Notes: generated by a model not told the origin, from the letters alone. A DNA stretch of 57,295 bases from Flavobacterium sp. A45 (GCF_002001005.1 NZ_MUNX01000100.1:1-57295), one strand, 5' to 3'. Positions 16,380-26,459 are shown, numbered from the stretch's first letter. Made by a program: numbers and translations.

Positions 16380-17837
16380 TTAGTATACCAAAGTCTGTAT
16401 TGCATTAGGCAATATCGTAACCTCAGCAGCTTGATTTCCAATACACAGATTGTAAATTACCGCTACATCACTTTGATTCATAACAACCGTTATCATTTTC
16501 CCGTCTTTATTCAAAAATGAAGTACTCAACAGACTGCTTCTGCTCACTGCAGAACTTACTCTTTTTGCCTCAGGGCGAATAAATTTTGAAAAATGTCCAA
16601 TGTAATAATAAGACGGCGTATAAATTAATTCTCCCGTTTTAGTATCGGCATGAATAGGTGCAAAACAAAAGTTCCCCACATGATTAGGACCTCCATTTTC
16701 ATCCAAAAGAATATTCCAGTCTGTCCAGCCCACAGTTCCGTTATTAAAATCATGTATCATTGATGATCCGTAACGTTCTCCATTAGCCCACAATTGGTAG
16801 TTCTTGGCATCAAATTTCTCTACACAGCCTTCGGTAAACATTAAGTTTTTATCGGGGAATGCTTCATGAACTTTTCCCACATTTTCAAACATCTGGTTAC
16901 CGCCAGCCCATGTTTCATACCAATGGAATCCCATTCCCCATGCATACTTTGAAGCTTCTGGATCATTAAAAATAATATTGGCTCTTTGTAACATCAAATC
17001 ACGGTTGTGATCCCAAACAATTATTTTTTTGTTCCCCAGTCCTTCTTTTTTCATAGTTGGCCCAAGATAATTTTTCAGGAAATCTCTTTCCGCTTCAGCT
17101 GTAAATACGCAAGATTCCCAAGTTTGTACAGCCATAGGCTCATTCTGTACACTAATTCCCCATATCGGCATCCCTTCTTTTTCGTAGGCTTTTACAAACT
17201 TTGTATAATAATTTGCCCAAGGCTGGAAAAACTCAGGCAGTAATGTCCCGCCTTTCAGCATATCTTTATTACTTTTCATAAAAGCGGGAGGACTCCACGG
17301 ACTTGCATACAGGATTATTTTTCCCCCTGCCGTTTCTGTTGCTTTTTTAATCAGCGGTATTTTAAATTCTCTGTCATGTTCAATAGAAAAACTTTTCAAT
17401 TCAGTATCGCCTTCCTTTATATAAGTATAACTCCCAGAAGCAAAATCGGAACTGTGAATTGTGGTTCGTAGTAATGAATAGCCGATTCCTTTTTCGGCAT
17501 TGTAATATGCGTTCAAGAATTCCTGCTGTTTTTCTTTAGATAATTTAGCAAAAACCTCAGCACTTGCATCTGTTACTGCTCCGCCAATTCCTAGTAAGGA
17601 TTGAAAAGTTTTGTCTGGATTTACAAAAACACAGGTCTGTCTTTCAGTAGGCTGTTTCAATTCTGAAAATTTAAGATTATCTGTTTTTGACAATCTCAAA
17701 TTTGTGCTTTCGGCTGTAGTGTACACTGTAACTGTCCTGTCTTTTGCGTAAAAAGATTGTGCAGCTGCTTTATTTTTTTGCTGTGCAAAAACAAAAAAAG
17801 ATGCCAGTACAAATACCGTGGTCGTTATTTTTTTCAT
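16380..17837 (-). CDS. GH30 glucanase, probable beta-1,6-glucanase (PUL1)
   Basis: The 485-residue protein has a signal peptide (KKITTTVFVLASFFVFAQQ). Its catalytic residues are acid/base E233 in VQNEPMAVQTWESC and nucleophile E336 in MFTEGCVEKF. The motif GIGGAVTDASAEVF and the C-terminal beta-sandwich part are typical of GH30 group A, which includes subfamily 3 endo-beta-1,6-glucanases. Its paralogue at 32128 (PUL2) is about three quarters identical by eye and has the catalytic residues at the same positions. The start is placed at the signal peptide; the open frame extends upstream but overlaps the GH30 gene before it. Confidence 0.9.
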   Translation of the reverse strand: MKKITTTVFVLASFFVFAQQKNKAAAQSFYAKDRTVTVYTTAESTNLRLSKTDNLKFSELKQPTERQTCVFVNPDKTFQSLLGIGGAVTDASAEVFAKLSKEKQQEFLNAYYNAEKGIGYSLLRTTIHSSDFASGSYTYIKEGDTELKSFSIEHDREFKIPLIKKATETAGGKIILYASPWSPPAFMKSNKDMLKGGTLLPEFFQPWANYYTKFVKAYEKEGMPIWGISVQNEPMAVQTWESCVFTAEAERDFLKNYLGPTMKKEGLGNKKIIVWDHNRDLMLQRANIIFNDPEASKYAWGMGFHWYETWAGGNQMFENVGKVHEAFPDKNLMFTEGCVEKFDAKNYQLWANGERYGSSMIHDFNNGTVGWTDWNILLDENGGPNHVGNFCFAPIHADTKTGELIYTPSYYYIGHFSKFIRPEAKRVSSAVSRSSLLSTSFLNKDGKMITVVMNQSDVAVIYNLCIGNQAAEVTILPNAIQTLVY

Positions 17838-17878
17838 AATCTGTAAGGTGATAATTGTTTTATTTTTTTGATACCGTT

Positions 17879-19339
17879 TTACCAAATATAGGTTCCTACT
17901 GCTCCCCCTTCCAGTGAAACAGTAATCCATTTTCCATTGTCTTTAATATTAAATAATTCTGTCGCATTTCCATCATTTACAACCAACAGCACTTTTTTCC
18001 CCGCTGGAGTTTTGAAAGCAACATTATGCAGATTACCAACAACAGCGCTCCCAATTCTAACAGAACCCGCAGGCACAAACTTGGAAGCATGAGCTGCTAT
18101 ATAATACCCAACATTACGGGTTAATGATTCGCTGCTGTTTATTGTTATTGCTCCTTTACAAGTCGTACATCCTCCTTGTGTATGAGGACCAAAAGAGCCG
18201 TCATTGGCAAGATTCCACTGCAGTGCGTTTTTACTCCAATTGCGCATTGACCCGATAATTACATTTTTGACCTGCCATTTTAAATCTCCGTCAAATGCAC
18301 CAGTAGAGGAAGTGTACTGCTCCGTGAAATAAACGTCTTTATTCGGAAATGCATCGTGAACAGTTGAGAGTGCGCTGATATCGCCTCCGTACAAATGAAA
18401 TGCAGAACCTGCTACAAAGGGGTAAGCAACAGCATCTTTTAAAATCGTAATCGGATAATGGGGGTTATCGCAATTATGATCATAAGAAATAATCTTTGTA
18501 GCAATATTGGCTGCTTTAAATGCTGGTCCCAAATTATTTTTTATAAAATCGGCCTGCTGCAAAGCGGTCATTACCATACTCGGATTGTTACCCCCGTGTA
18601 AAGGTTCGTTTTGAGGAGTTATTGCATCAATTACAATTCCTTCAACTTTCATTTTTTGAATAAATTTTACAAAATACTGAGCATAAACTTCATAATATTG
18701 AGGCTGTAAACTCCCGCCCACAAAATTATTATTGTCTTTCATCCAAAGCGGTGCAGACCAAGGAGAACCCATTATTTTGATATTAGGATTAATCGCCAGA
18801 ATTTCTTTTAGCAGTGGAATCATATCGGTCATATCAGGAGCCAGACTGAAATTAGCCAGATTAACATCTGTCTGTCCCGCCGGCATATCATTATAGGTAA
18901 AAGGAGCTGCATTCAAATCGGAAGCTCCGATACTGATTCTCAAGTAGCTCAACCCTATTGAATTATCGCCTGAACCAAACAATTCCTGCAATAGGTCTTT
19001 CTTTTTTTGAGCAACCAGCTGATTGATCACTTGAGCACTTCCGCCGGTCAATGTAAATCCAAAACCATCGATTGTTTGATAGGTTTGAGTTTCATTTATT
19101 TCAATATTCTGATAAATATTTGCCTTGGTTCCAAAAGCTAAAATGTTTGTCTGCTTTTTCAAAAGTGCTGATTGATTTCCTGTCGTAAGCCAAAAATCAA
19201 CTTCATTTTTTGCTACTGGAGGTGGTGTAGGAGTTGGATCTGGAGAACCGCCTCCGTCATTAGAAGAAGAACAGCTGATGTGTATGGCTGAAAAAGCTAT
19301 CATGAAAAACAGCTTTCCTAATTGATGTATTTTTTTCAT
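17879..19339 (-). CDS. GH30 glycosidase, lipoprotein, second type (PUL1 only)
   Basis: The 486-residue protein has a lipoprotein signal (lipobox around IHISCSSS), so it is likely displayed on a membrane surface. A Pro-rich linker (PDPTPTPPP) precedes a GH30 domain with GFGFTLTGGSA, acid/base E245 in PQNEPLHGG and nucleophile E340 in YFTEQYTSS. The signature pattern differs from the other two GH30 proteins here, so it belongs to another subgroup with possibly another specificity or position of cut. PUL2 has no counterpart. It starts 105 bases after GH16 and ends 41 bases before the next GH30 gene. Confidence 0.88.
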   Translation of the reverse strand: MKKIHQLGKLFFMIAFSAIHISCSSSNDGGGSPDPTPTPPPVAKNEVDFWLTTGNQSALLKKQTNILAFGTKANIYQNIEINETQTYQTIDGFGFTLTGGSAQVINQLVAQKKKDLLQELFGSGDNSIGLSYLRISIGASDLNAAPFTYNDMPAGQTDVNLANFSLAPDMTDMIPLLKEILAINPNIKIMGSPWSAPLWMKDNNNFVGGSLQPQYYEVYAQYFVKFIQKMKVEGIVIDAITPQNEPLHGGNNPSMVMTALQQADFIKNNLGPAFKAANIATKIISYDHNCDNPHYPITILKDAVAYPFVAGSAFHLYGGDISALSTVHDAFPNKDVYFTEQYTSSTGAFDGDLKWQVKNVIIGSMRNWSKNALQWNLANDGSFGPHTQGGCTTCKGAITINSSESLTRNVGYYIAAHASKFVPAGSVRIGSAVVGNLHNVAFKTPAGKKVLLVVNDGNATELFNIKDNGKWITVSLEGGAVGTYIW

Positions 19340-19444
19340 TATTTATTTTTGATTAATTCGGCAAAACTGGATGATTATCTATTTTGAACTCTGAATTATT
19401 GTTATTTAATTTTCTATTCTTGATAGTTTTAATTCTGCTGTTTA

Positions 19445-20512
19445 TTAGTTATATACTCTTATATAATCCACTTCAAAAGTTGACGATGTAAAATTTGGAT
19501 CTACAGGACCTCCCCAAACTCCACCCATTGCAAAATTGACAATCAGGTAAAAATTTTTGTTGAAAGGGAATTTATCTGAATTTATAAAAGTGTAATACAA
19601 TTTATCATCCACATAAAACTTTATATAAGTGGCAGTCCAATCTGCTTTATAGATATGGAATTCAGTATTGCTGTTTGGCACTTTTATAATGCCAGTATCT
19701 GGAGTTGCTCCAGAACGACCTTCGGAGTGTAAAGAAGAATGATTTTGGTCTATATTCTTTCCAACAGACTCTAAAATATCTATTTCTCCACATTTTGGCC
19801 ATCCTACAGTGCCAATATTACTGCCCAGCATCCAGACTGCAGGCCATGTCCCAACACCAGTTGGCACTTTTGCCCGGATTACTATTTTACCATAAGTGAA
19901 ATCAAATTTACCGTTACTTTCAATTCTTCCAGATGTAAAATCGCCATTGCCATATTTTTCTCTGATGGCTTTTATTTTCAAAACACCGCCTTCAACAATT
20001 ATATTTTCCGGACGATTGGTATAGGATTGAAGCTCGTTGTTAACATAGCCAGGATTCCAAATCTGGAAATTCCATTTGGTTGGATCTGGCGCACCATCAG
20101 TATTAAATTCATCAGCCCAAATTAACTTGGATTCTACCAAAACGGTAATAGAGAGTGACGTGCTAACAAATTTACCAGCATTATAAGCAGACACATATAG
20201 CACATAAGTATTAGCACCCGATGCTGTATAAGTGTAAGAAAAGCTTCCATTTGTCACTTCCTTTGTTTCTCCATTTCCAAGAGTAATTTTGTATGACGTG
20301 GCATTTGCTGCCGATACAGTAAAGTTTACTACACCTGTTCCGTCGCCATTTGGATTTTGTGCTGAAGCACCAGCTATTTCTGCTGTAACTTTTAGATTTG
20401 CAGGTGTTATATTTTCTGCCTCTGGCTCGTCTGAATTTGAACCGCTACAGGAAATAAACAGAAAGCAGTTCAGTACGATAATAAAATTTATTCTGGAAAG
20501 ATATTTTTTCAT
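19445..20512 (-). CDS. GH16 endo-beta-1,3-glucanase (laminarinase-like) lipoprotein (PUL1)
   Basis: The 355-residue protein has a lipobox (CFLFISCSGS). A PKD-like domain (about 35-125) precedes a GH16 domain with WADEFNTDGAPDPTKWNF, the catalytic motif GEIDILE (E243, D245, E248) and TEFHIYKADWT. The active-site line matches the laminarinase branch of GH16. It probably starts degradation of beta-1,3-glucan at the cell surface. It follows the SGBP gene after a hairpin-containing gap. Its paralogue in PUL2 is 33932-34996, with the same domain order. Confidence 0.92.
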   Translation of the reverse strand: MKKYLSRINFIIVLNCFLFISCSGSNSDEPEAENITPANLKVTAEIAGASAQNPNGDGTGVVNFTVSAANATSYKITLGNGETKEVTNGSFSYTYTASGANTYVLYVSAYNAGKFVSTSLSITVLVESKLIWADEFNTDGAPDPTKWNFQIWNPGYVNNELQSYTNRPENIIVEGGVLKIKAIREKYGNGDFTSGRIESNGKFDFTYGKIVIRAKVPTGVGTWPAVWMLGSNIGTVGWPKCGEIDILESVGKNIDQNHSSLHSEGRSGATPDTGIIKVPNSNTEFHIYKADWTATYIKFYVDDKLYYTFINSDKFPFNKNFYLIVNFAMGGVWGGPVDPNFTSSTFEVDYIRVYN

Positions 20513-20546
20513 TTTTACTACTCGTTAAATATTCCATTAAAAATAA

Positions 20547-20577
20547 AATGACCCATAATCATAGAGAATGGGCCATT
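20547..20577 (-). promoter_or_regulatory. Intercistronic hairpin between SGBP and GH16 (PUL1)
   Basis: On the minus strand AATGGCCCAT pairs with ATGGGTCATT and is followed by TTATTTTT. It is preceded by TAAGTTAGGTTGAGTTGGT. It could act as a partial terminator or an mRNA-stabilising structure; compare 33854-33902 and 35191-35226. Confidence 0.5.
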
Positions 20578-20623
20578 CTACCAACTCAACCTAACTTACT
20601 AATTAATTCATTATTTAAAACAA

Positions 20624-21493
20624 CTACAAAGACGGTCTCATTTCAATATTTTGAATTTTGATACCAGCCTTCATGTCTTCACCACCGCCTCTTATTACCA
20701 GATACGCTGTACCTGTTTGAGTAGCAGTAAATATTCCTTTATTGTTTGCAGCCGTACAGCCCACAACTGAAATTTTTCCTGAAAAAGCAGCTGTTGCACA
20801 CCCGTCCCAAGTACTTAAAGCTCTTAATTTTCCTCCTTCTGAATAATCAGTTCCTGTTACTGGTGCTGAATAACCGCAATACACTTCCAACCAAGTATTA
20901 CTGCAGCCTGTTGTTGAAGAAGTAATCATATCGATTACGTATTTTTTTCCTGCTACAACATTAATTGCCTGATATATTCCGTTACCAGCCCAGCCACTGG
21001 CTGTCAAAGTAGCCGAACCTTCAGCAAAAGTAATACTGGCACTGGAAGCTGGATTTGTAACAGTCCATTTTGACCAATCCTCAATATTGGTTAATCTTCC
21101 TCCTTTAAGGATATTCCCAGCTACTGGATCTGGAGTAGCTATGACAATCTGTTGAGATGCAGTATTTATAATTCCTCCTCTACCAATGGCAGCGTGCGTA
21201 ATGGTATAAGTCCCTGCATCTGGAAGAAAGAGATTTTCTGTCATCTTACCAACAGCCATTCCTGCACCATCACCCATGTCCCATTTGGAACCTAATACAT
21301 TTTTTGTCTGCGCTGTCAATATAAATCTATTGGCAGAACCTTCTACGGCTGTAATGGTAAAGGAGGGATCAACATTTGCATCTGACAGTCCGTTATCTGT
21401 GATATCTTCAGACTGACAGCTTCCTAATGAACTTAATGTTATGATAGATAACATTAGATAAATGTATCTGTTCAATACTACTTTTATATTCAT
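20624..21493 (-). CDS. Surface glycan-binding lipoprotein with PKD-like domain (SusE-position, PUL1)
   Basis: The 289-residue protein has a lipobox (SSLGSCQSED). A PKD-like domain (about 45-120, with SKWDMGDGAG) is followed by a C-terminal beta-sandwich resembling a carbohydrate-binding module (GGRLTNIEDWSKWTV onward, GNGIYQAINVVAGKKY, AYLVIRGGGEDM). No catalytic motif is seen. By position directly after SusD it should be the surface glycan-binding protein that captures the polysaccharide. The PUL2 protein in the same place is not clearly homologous in its C-terminal half. Confidence 0.78.
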   Translation of the reverse strand: MNIKVVLNRYIYLMLSIITLSSLGSCQSEDITDNGLSDANVDPSFTITAVEGSANRFILTAQTKNVLGSKWDMGDGAGMAVGKMTENLFLPDAGTYTITHAAIGRGGIINTASQQIVIATPDPVAGNILKGGRLTNIEDWSKWTVTNPASSASITFAEGSATLTASGWAGNGIYQAINVVAGKKYVIDMITSSTTGCSNTWLEVYCGYSAPVTGTDYSEGGKLRALSTWDGCATAAFSGKISVVGCTAANNKGIFTATQTGTAYLVIRGGGEDMKAGIKIQNIEMRPSL

Positions 21494-21549
21494 AATATGT
21501 GTGTTTTTTTAGTATTAATAATTTGGATTTTGAACCAATCTTAGCTCTA

Positions 21550-23058
21550 TTAATTATAGCCAGGGTTTTGTTTCAATTTAGTTCCTTGAAGTTCTCTGGT
21601 TGGAATAGGGAAAATTTCATCTACACCAGCATTAAAACCTCTGTTGGCTAACACAGTAGCTGCATCGCCCCATCTTACTAAGTCAAAGAATCGAAGTCCT
21701 TCACCTGCAAATTCCCTTCTTCTTTCATTTTTAATAGCCTGAAGTGTAACCGGAACTGAAGGCAAACCAACTCTTGCTCGAACAGCATCCAGTAATGCTT
21801 GCGCTCTTGCTCCAGAACCTAATGCTTCTGCTTCCATTAAATAGGTATCAGCAAGTCTCATCACATACGTATTTTGCTTGTAATTTAATTCAGCCGCACC
21901 ACCGCCAGTACGAACATCCGTTTTGCGCGGAAGAAATTTATTCAAGAAATAGCCTGTATCTTGGTATCCTCCAATATAATCTGCCTCACCTGCAGCTTTC
22001 AATGCTTTAATATCTAGTATTGTAGCTTCAAACCTTGGATCTGTCTTAAGTGCATCATACAAATCTTGTGTTATAATATTAAAACTCCATCCTGATGGTA
22101 AATCAGGAGCTGATGATGCTGCTGGTTTTGAGTAACTTCTAGGTCCTATCATTACATTCAATGAATTTCCTTCGTCTCTACCTGAACCCCAAAATCCCCA
22201 ATCAGAATTTCCTGCACTTGTATGAGACACTTCAATAAGTGATTCTGTATTGAACTTATTGGCAACAACCCATAAATCACTGAAATTGGCCAATAGTTTG
22301 TTTCCGTATTGATTTGTTGCGCCCGGAGTACCATTTACTTGAGCCAAAACTGCTGCAGCTTCCGCTTTTTTACCTTCAAATAAATATACTTTTCCTAGCA
22401 TAGCTTGAGCAGCGCCTCTTGTAAGTCGGCCAGATTCTGTACTCGCAGGAACTGTTGCAGGCAAAGCAGGAATTGCTTCTGTCAAATCTTTTTCAATTTG
22501 AGCATAAACCGCTTCAGAAGTTGTTTGTTCAACATCATACATATTAGTAGCAGTCAAAGGGTCTAACAATAATGGAATATTTTTAAACATACGCACCAAA
22601 TTGAAATAATAAATCGCACGCAAAGCTTTTGATTCTGCAGTAAATCTAGATTTAAGATCATCAGACATATCCACATCCGGTAATTTTACAAGTAAGGTAT
22701 TCGCTCTAAAAACTCCTTGATAATGGTCGTTCCAAAAACTCCCGGGAATACTTATTGAAGTAAGCGAGTGGGTTGAAAAATCTTGAATTCCCTGTCCGTC
22801 TGTAGATCCACCGCCGCCTGCATAAAAATCATCAGAACCTGCATTCATCATTGCGATCATATTTTCAAAACCGCCCGAATTTTTTCTGATCGGATCATAA
22901 ACCCCAACAAGTGCGGCTGTCGCCTGTCCTTCATTTGAATAATAATTATCCGAAAGAAAGGATCCTTTTGGTGTAACCTCTACAAACTCTTCTGAGCAAG
23001 ACCCTAAAGAAATCATTGCTATTGCTATAAAAAAGTATTTATATTTTATCGTTTTCAT
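21550..23058 (-). CDS. SusD-like starch/glycan-binding lipoprotein (PUL1)
   Basis: The 502-residue protein has a lipobox (SLGSCSEEF). It has the RagB/SusD form: an N-terminal SusD-like part with TPR helices (FWNDHYQGVFRANTLL, KALRAIYYFNLVRMF) and the C-terminal signature RRREFAGEGLRFFDLVRWG before FPIPTRELQ. It forms the lid of the SusC channel at the outer face of the outer membrane. It starts 15 bases after the SusC stop. Confidence 0.95.
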   Translation of the reverse strand: MKTIKYKYFFIAIAMISLGSCSEEFVEVTPKGSFLSDNYYSNEGQATAALVGVYDPIRKNSGGFENMIAMMNAGSDDFYAGGGGSTDGQGIQDFSTHSLTSISIPGSFWNDHYQGVFRANTLLVKLPDVDMSDDLKSRFTAESKALRAIYYFNLVRMFKNIPLLLDPLTATNMYDVEQTTSEAVYAQIEKDLTEAIPALPATVPASTESGRLTRGAAQAMLGKVYLFEGKKAEAAAVLAQVNGTPGATNQYGNKLLANFSDLWVVANKFNTESLIEVSHTSAGNSDWGFWGSGRDEGNSLNVMIGPRSYSKPAASSAPDLPSGWSFNIITQDLYDALKTDPRFEATILDIKALKAAGEADYIGGYQDTGYFLNKFLPRKTDVRTGGGAAELNYKQNTYVMRLADTYLMEAEALGSGARAQALLDAVRARVGLPSVPVTLQAIKNERRREFAGEGLRFFDLVRWGDAATVLANRGFNAGVDEIFPIPTRELQGTKLKQNPGYN

Positions 23059-23073
23059 AATTCTTTAATTTTA

Positions 23074-26000
23074 TTAAAATTGTAGATTAGCTCCAAACAT
23101 GAATGTTCTTGCCTGTGGATAAACACCTTTGTCTATTCCAAAAACACCTCCGCCAATTTCTGGATCATATCCAGTATATTTTGTAAAAGTGAACAAGTTC
23201 TCGCCAGTTAAGTAAAAACGAACTTTACTTGCCCCTATTTGAGAAACTACATTTGTTGGTAATGAATAGCCAAATTGAACTATTTTTAAACGTAAATAAT
23301 CTCCATCTTCCAAGTAGAAATCTGACATCTTACCAAAGTTTCCGTTAGTATCAGTAGAAGTAAGTCTTGGATAATCATTAGATGTTCCTTCACCAGTCCA
23401 ACGAGCCAAAGCTTCTGTCTGATAATTAGCATTTGTGATATCTAATCTTCTTAAACCTTGGAAAATTTTATTTCCAGCTGCACCTTGAGCAAATGCCATT
23501 AAATCAAAACCTTTATAGTCTAAGTTCAATGTAAGCCCAAATGTATATTTTGGGATATTGCTGCCTAAGAACTGCTTGTCATCGTCATTGATAGATCCGT
23601 TGCCGTCTGTATCAATCCAACGGAAATCTCCTGGACGTGCATTTGGCTGAATTAAACCTCCAGAAGTATTTGTATAGGCTGTAATTTCAGCTTCATTTTG
23701 AAAAATTCCAGCTGTTTTTAGACCATAGAATGAGTTATATGATTGACCAACTTGAGTTCTAGTAACTGGCCCCATAGATTGGAAAGAAGCATCTCCTTGA
23801 ATATAATTTGCATCAGAAGCGACATAGGTTACTTCATTTTCTAAATAAGCAAAATTTGCATTTGCTGAGAAATTAAAATCACCGAATTGTTTTCTGTATC
23901 CTAACTCAACCTCAATACCTCTGTTTTCCATATCGGCAACATTTCCTGTTGGATTGGAAACAACCCCAACATAACCAGGAATGTTTATTGGACGTAAAAT
24001 ACCTGTAGTTTTTTTGTTATATACATCTACAGTAAGATTTAAATTATTGAAAAATTTTGATTCAAATCCAATGTTTGCCTGAGAAGTCTCTTCCCATCTC
24101 AAATCTGGATTGTCCAAAGTAAGATTTGCATAACCAGTAGTTATTGCTCCTGTATTACCAAAAGAATAGTTATAACCGCCTTCAACTAAAGAAAGATATC
24201 TAAAGTTTGGAATGGCATCATTCCCAACAACACCATAACCTCCTCTAATTTTTAATGTATTAATTACATCATTCTCTTTCCAAAATTCTTCTTTTGAAAC
24301 TACCCATCCTACATTAAAAGAAGGGAAAACACCAAACTTATGATTGGCTCCAAAACGGGAAGATCCGTCACGGCGAATAATACCTGTCAATAAATATTTT
24401 TCTTTAAAATCATAATTAACACGGGCAAATAAAGAGGTTAATTTATGCTCTACCATATCATAAGTACCGCTGCTTCTGTCTGCCTGCGGAATATCAAAGT
24501 TGAAAGATGCATCCTGATAGCTCGTAATAGGCAAACCAAACATTGTAGCACTTGAACCGCCACCAATATTCTCAACATAAGCACCTTGACCTAACAATAC
24601 TGTTAAATTGTGATCCCCAAAAGAATTAGAATAAGTTGCAATATTTTCGACATTCCATGCAAAACTGCTGTTTTCACTTTGCCCGTAATTATTTTTAAGC
24701 ACGTTTGAAGTAGCACTCAAATAATAAACAGGAGTAAATCCCTGATTACCCCAATACGCCATTTTGCCTCCAAATGTTGTTCTGAATTTGAAATGTTTTG
24801 TCACTGCAGCTTCTAAATAAGCATTTCCAACTAAATCATCAGACCAGTTGTAACCGCCTAGTCTAGTTTGAGTATAAGCTAACGGGTTAGTCATTTCTTG
24901 ACCAACTAAATTGGAAATTCCGTAAGGATTACCATTTGCATCTCTAATTACAGGATTCGTGCTGTATGGTGCTGAATTAGCCAAAACAGGATCCGTTTCA
25001 ATAATTGGAGTTGTAGGGTCTAAATTAATTGCAGAACTCAATGGCCCTCCAAATTCGCTATTGGTATTACCAATTCCAACAGTTTTTTGTCTTGTGAAAC
25101 CAAAAGTCTGTCCGAAAGTGAATACTTTGGATATTTTGTGAGTTGAATTTAAACGGAAACTATTTTTATTATAATTTGAAATCTCGGTAGAAACAATTCC
25201 CTCCTGATCTTGAATTCCAAAAGAAGCATAGAAGTTTGAAACATCACTTCCTCCGCTAATACTCAATTCATGTGAATAACGAAGTGCACTTTCATTAAAA
25301 ATAGCTTTTTGCCAATCAGTCCCATTTCCTAATGCAGCTGGATTCGAAAAGATTAATGCGCCACCGCCAGCAACTGACTTTTCATTTAATAAAGTCGCAT
25401 ATTGAGTTGAATTTAGTAAATCTAATGTTTTAGCAGGAGATGAAACTCCAGCAAATCCATTATAATTAACCGTAATTTTTCCAGATTTTCCTTTTTTGGT
25501 TGTTACCAAAATTACACCTGTTGCAGCACGAGTTCCGTAAATTGCTGCTGAAGCTGCATCTTTAAGAACCTCCATAGATTCAATATCCGATTGATTAAGA
25601 TAACCAATACCTCCAGCATCTACAACCACACCATCTACAACCCAAAGCGGATCATTTCCTCCTTCACCAAAAGTAGTTATACCCCTAATACGGATCGTTG
25701 ATGCTGAACCTGGCTGACCAGAACTGGAAGCTATTGTAACTCCAGAAACTCTACCCTGCAATGCTTGTTCAATACGGCCATTAGGAACTTTTTCCAAATC
25801 TCTGGCTCTTACACTTGAAATCGCACCAGTCGTTACACTTTTCTTTTGGGTACCATACCCTACTACCACAACTTCATTCAAGTCTTGTGATGCAGTATAA
25901 AGTTTTACTTGTACTGATGTTTGACCATTAATAGCCGTCTCAACAGTTTTATACCCTATAAAACTAATTGATAAAACTCCGTTTTTGGGAGCACTAATTT

Positions 26001-26184
26001 GAAATCTACCATCAAAATCTGTCGCTACTGATGATGACGTTCCTTTTAAAACTATTGTTGCCCCTGGAATTGGAATCCCCGTTTCATCAACCACTTTTCC
26101 GTTAACGGGTGCTTCCTGCGCATGCCCATAAACTGAGAATAAGAGTGACAAAATACAAAAAATAAATGCTTTTAATAATTTCAT
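23074..26184 (-). CDS. SusC/RagA-family TonB-linked outer membrane transporter (PUL1)
   Basis: The protein has 1036 residues from the chosen start. It has a signal peptide (KLLKAFIFCILSLLFSVYGHAQ), a carboxypeptidase-regulatory-like domain (VNGKVVDETGIPIPGATIVLKG), the SusC plug start VVVVGYGTQKKS, a plug with SMEVLKDAASAAIYGTRAA, and a beta-barrel ending PQARTFMFGANLQF. It imports oligosaccharides, powered by TonB. The open frame extends 26 codons upstream, but the signal peptide fixes the ATG at 26184. It is the first gene of the PUL1 operon. Confidence 0.95.
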   Translation of the reverse strand: MKLLKAFIFCILSLLFSVYGHAQEAPVNGKVVDETGIPIPGATIVLKGTSSSVATDFDGRFQISAPKNGVLSISFIGYKTVETAINGQTSVQVKLYTASQDLNEVVVVGYGTQKKSVTTGAISSVRARDLEKVPNGRIEQALQGRVSGVTIASSSGQPGSASTIRIRGITTFGEGGNDPLWVVDGVVVDAGGIGYLNQSDIESMEVLKDAASAAIYGTRAATGVILVTTKKGKSGKITVNYNGFAGVSSPAKTLDLLNSTQYATLLNEKSVAGGGALIFSNPAALGNGTDWQKAIFNESALRYSHELSISGGSDVSNFYASFGIQDQEGIVSTEISNYNKNSFRLNSTHKISKVFTFGQTFGFTRQKTVGIGNTNSEFGGPLSSAINLDPTTPIIETDPVLANSAPYSTNPVIRDANGNPYGISNLVGQEMTNPLAYTQTRLGGYNWSDDLVGNAYLEAAVTKHFKFRTTFGGKMAYWGNQGFTPVYYLSATSNVLKNNYGQSENSSFAWNVENIATYSNSFGDHNLTVLLGQGAYVENIGGGSSATMFGLPITSYQDASFNFDIPQADRSSGTYDMVEHKLTSLFARVNYDFKEKYLLTGIIRRDGSSRFGANHKFGVFPSFNVGWVVSKEEFWKENDVINTLKIRGGYGVVGNDAIPNFRYLSLVEGGYNYSFGNTGAITTGYANLTLDNPDLRWEETSQANIGFESKFFNNLNLTVDVYNKKTTGILRPINIPGYVGVVSNPTGNVADMENRGIEVELGYRKQFGDFNFSANANFAYLENEVTYVASDANYIQGDASFQSMGPVTRTQVGQSYNSFYGLKTAGIFQNEAEITAYTNTSGGLIQPNARPGDFRWIDTDGNGSINDDDKQFLGSNIPKYTFGLTLNLDYKGFDLMAFAQGAAGNKIFQGLRRLDITNANYQTEALARWTGEGTSNDYPRLTSTDTNGNFGKMSDFYLEDGDYLRLKIVQFGYSLPTNVVSQIGASKVRFYLTGENLFTFTKYTGYDPEIGGGVFGIDKGVYPQARTFMFGANLQF

Positions 26185-26263
26185 TTTTCTGATTATTTTG
26201 GTTAAAAATTTAGTTATTTGATGCAATAGTATATCTAAAATTTCTAATTTCAGAATTAACAAT

Positions 26264-26280
26264 CACTACAAATTCACATC
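26264..26280 (-). promoter_or_regulatory. Conserved motif upstream of PUL1 susC
   Basis: CACTACAAATTCACATC (plus-strand reading) starts 80 bases from the susC ATG. PUL2 has the same sequence with two changes at 79 bases. It directly follows a -7-like sequence on the minus strand, so it covers the probable transcription start. Confidence 0.55.
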
Positions 26281-26418
26281 AATAAGACCATATCAGTATT
26301 ACAAAATATTATCAAAAAAAATATAATCACTTGATTTAAAGTATTTTAAAAACAAAAAAACATTACTTAAAAAAATATTAATTGAAAAAAATCATTACAA
26401 TTACTATAAATTAGATAC

Positions 26419-26459
26419 TTTAGCTCAAAATCTACAAAAGAGCCTTAAATTCAGCTCAA
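26419..26459. promoter_or_regulatory. AGCTCAA repeats in the PUL1 divergent promoter
   Basis: TTTAGCTCAA (26419-26428), AAGAGC (26438-26443) and TTCAGCTCAA (26450-26459). The first two recur in PUL2 at 41245-41261, 235 versus 233 bases from the susC ATG. They are candidate regulator-binding sites. The rest of 26185-26544 is very AT-rich, with no gene. Confidence 0.4.
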
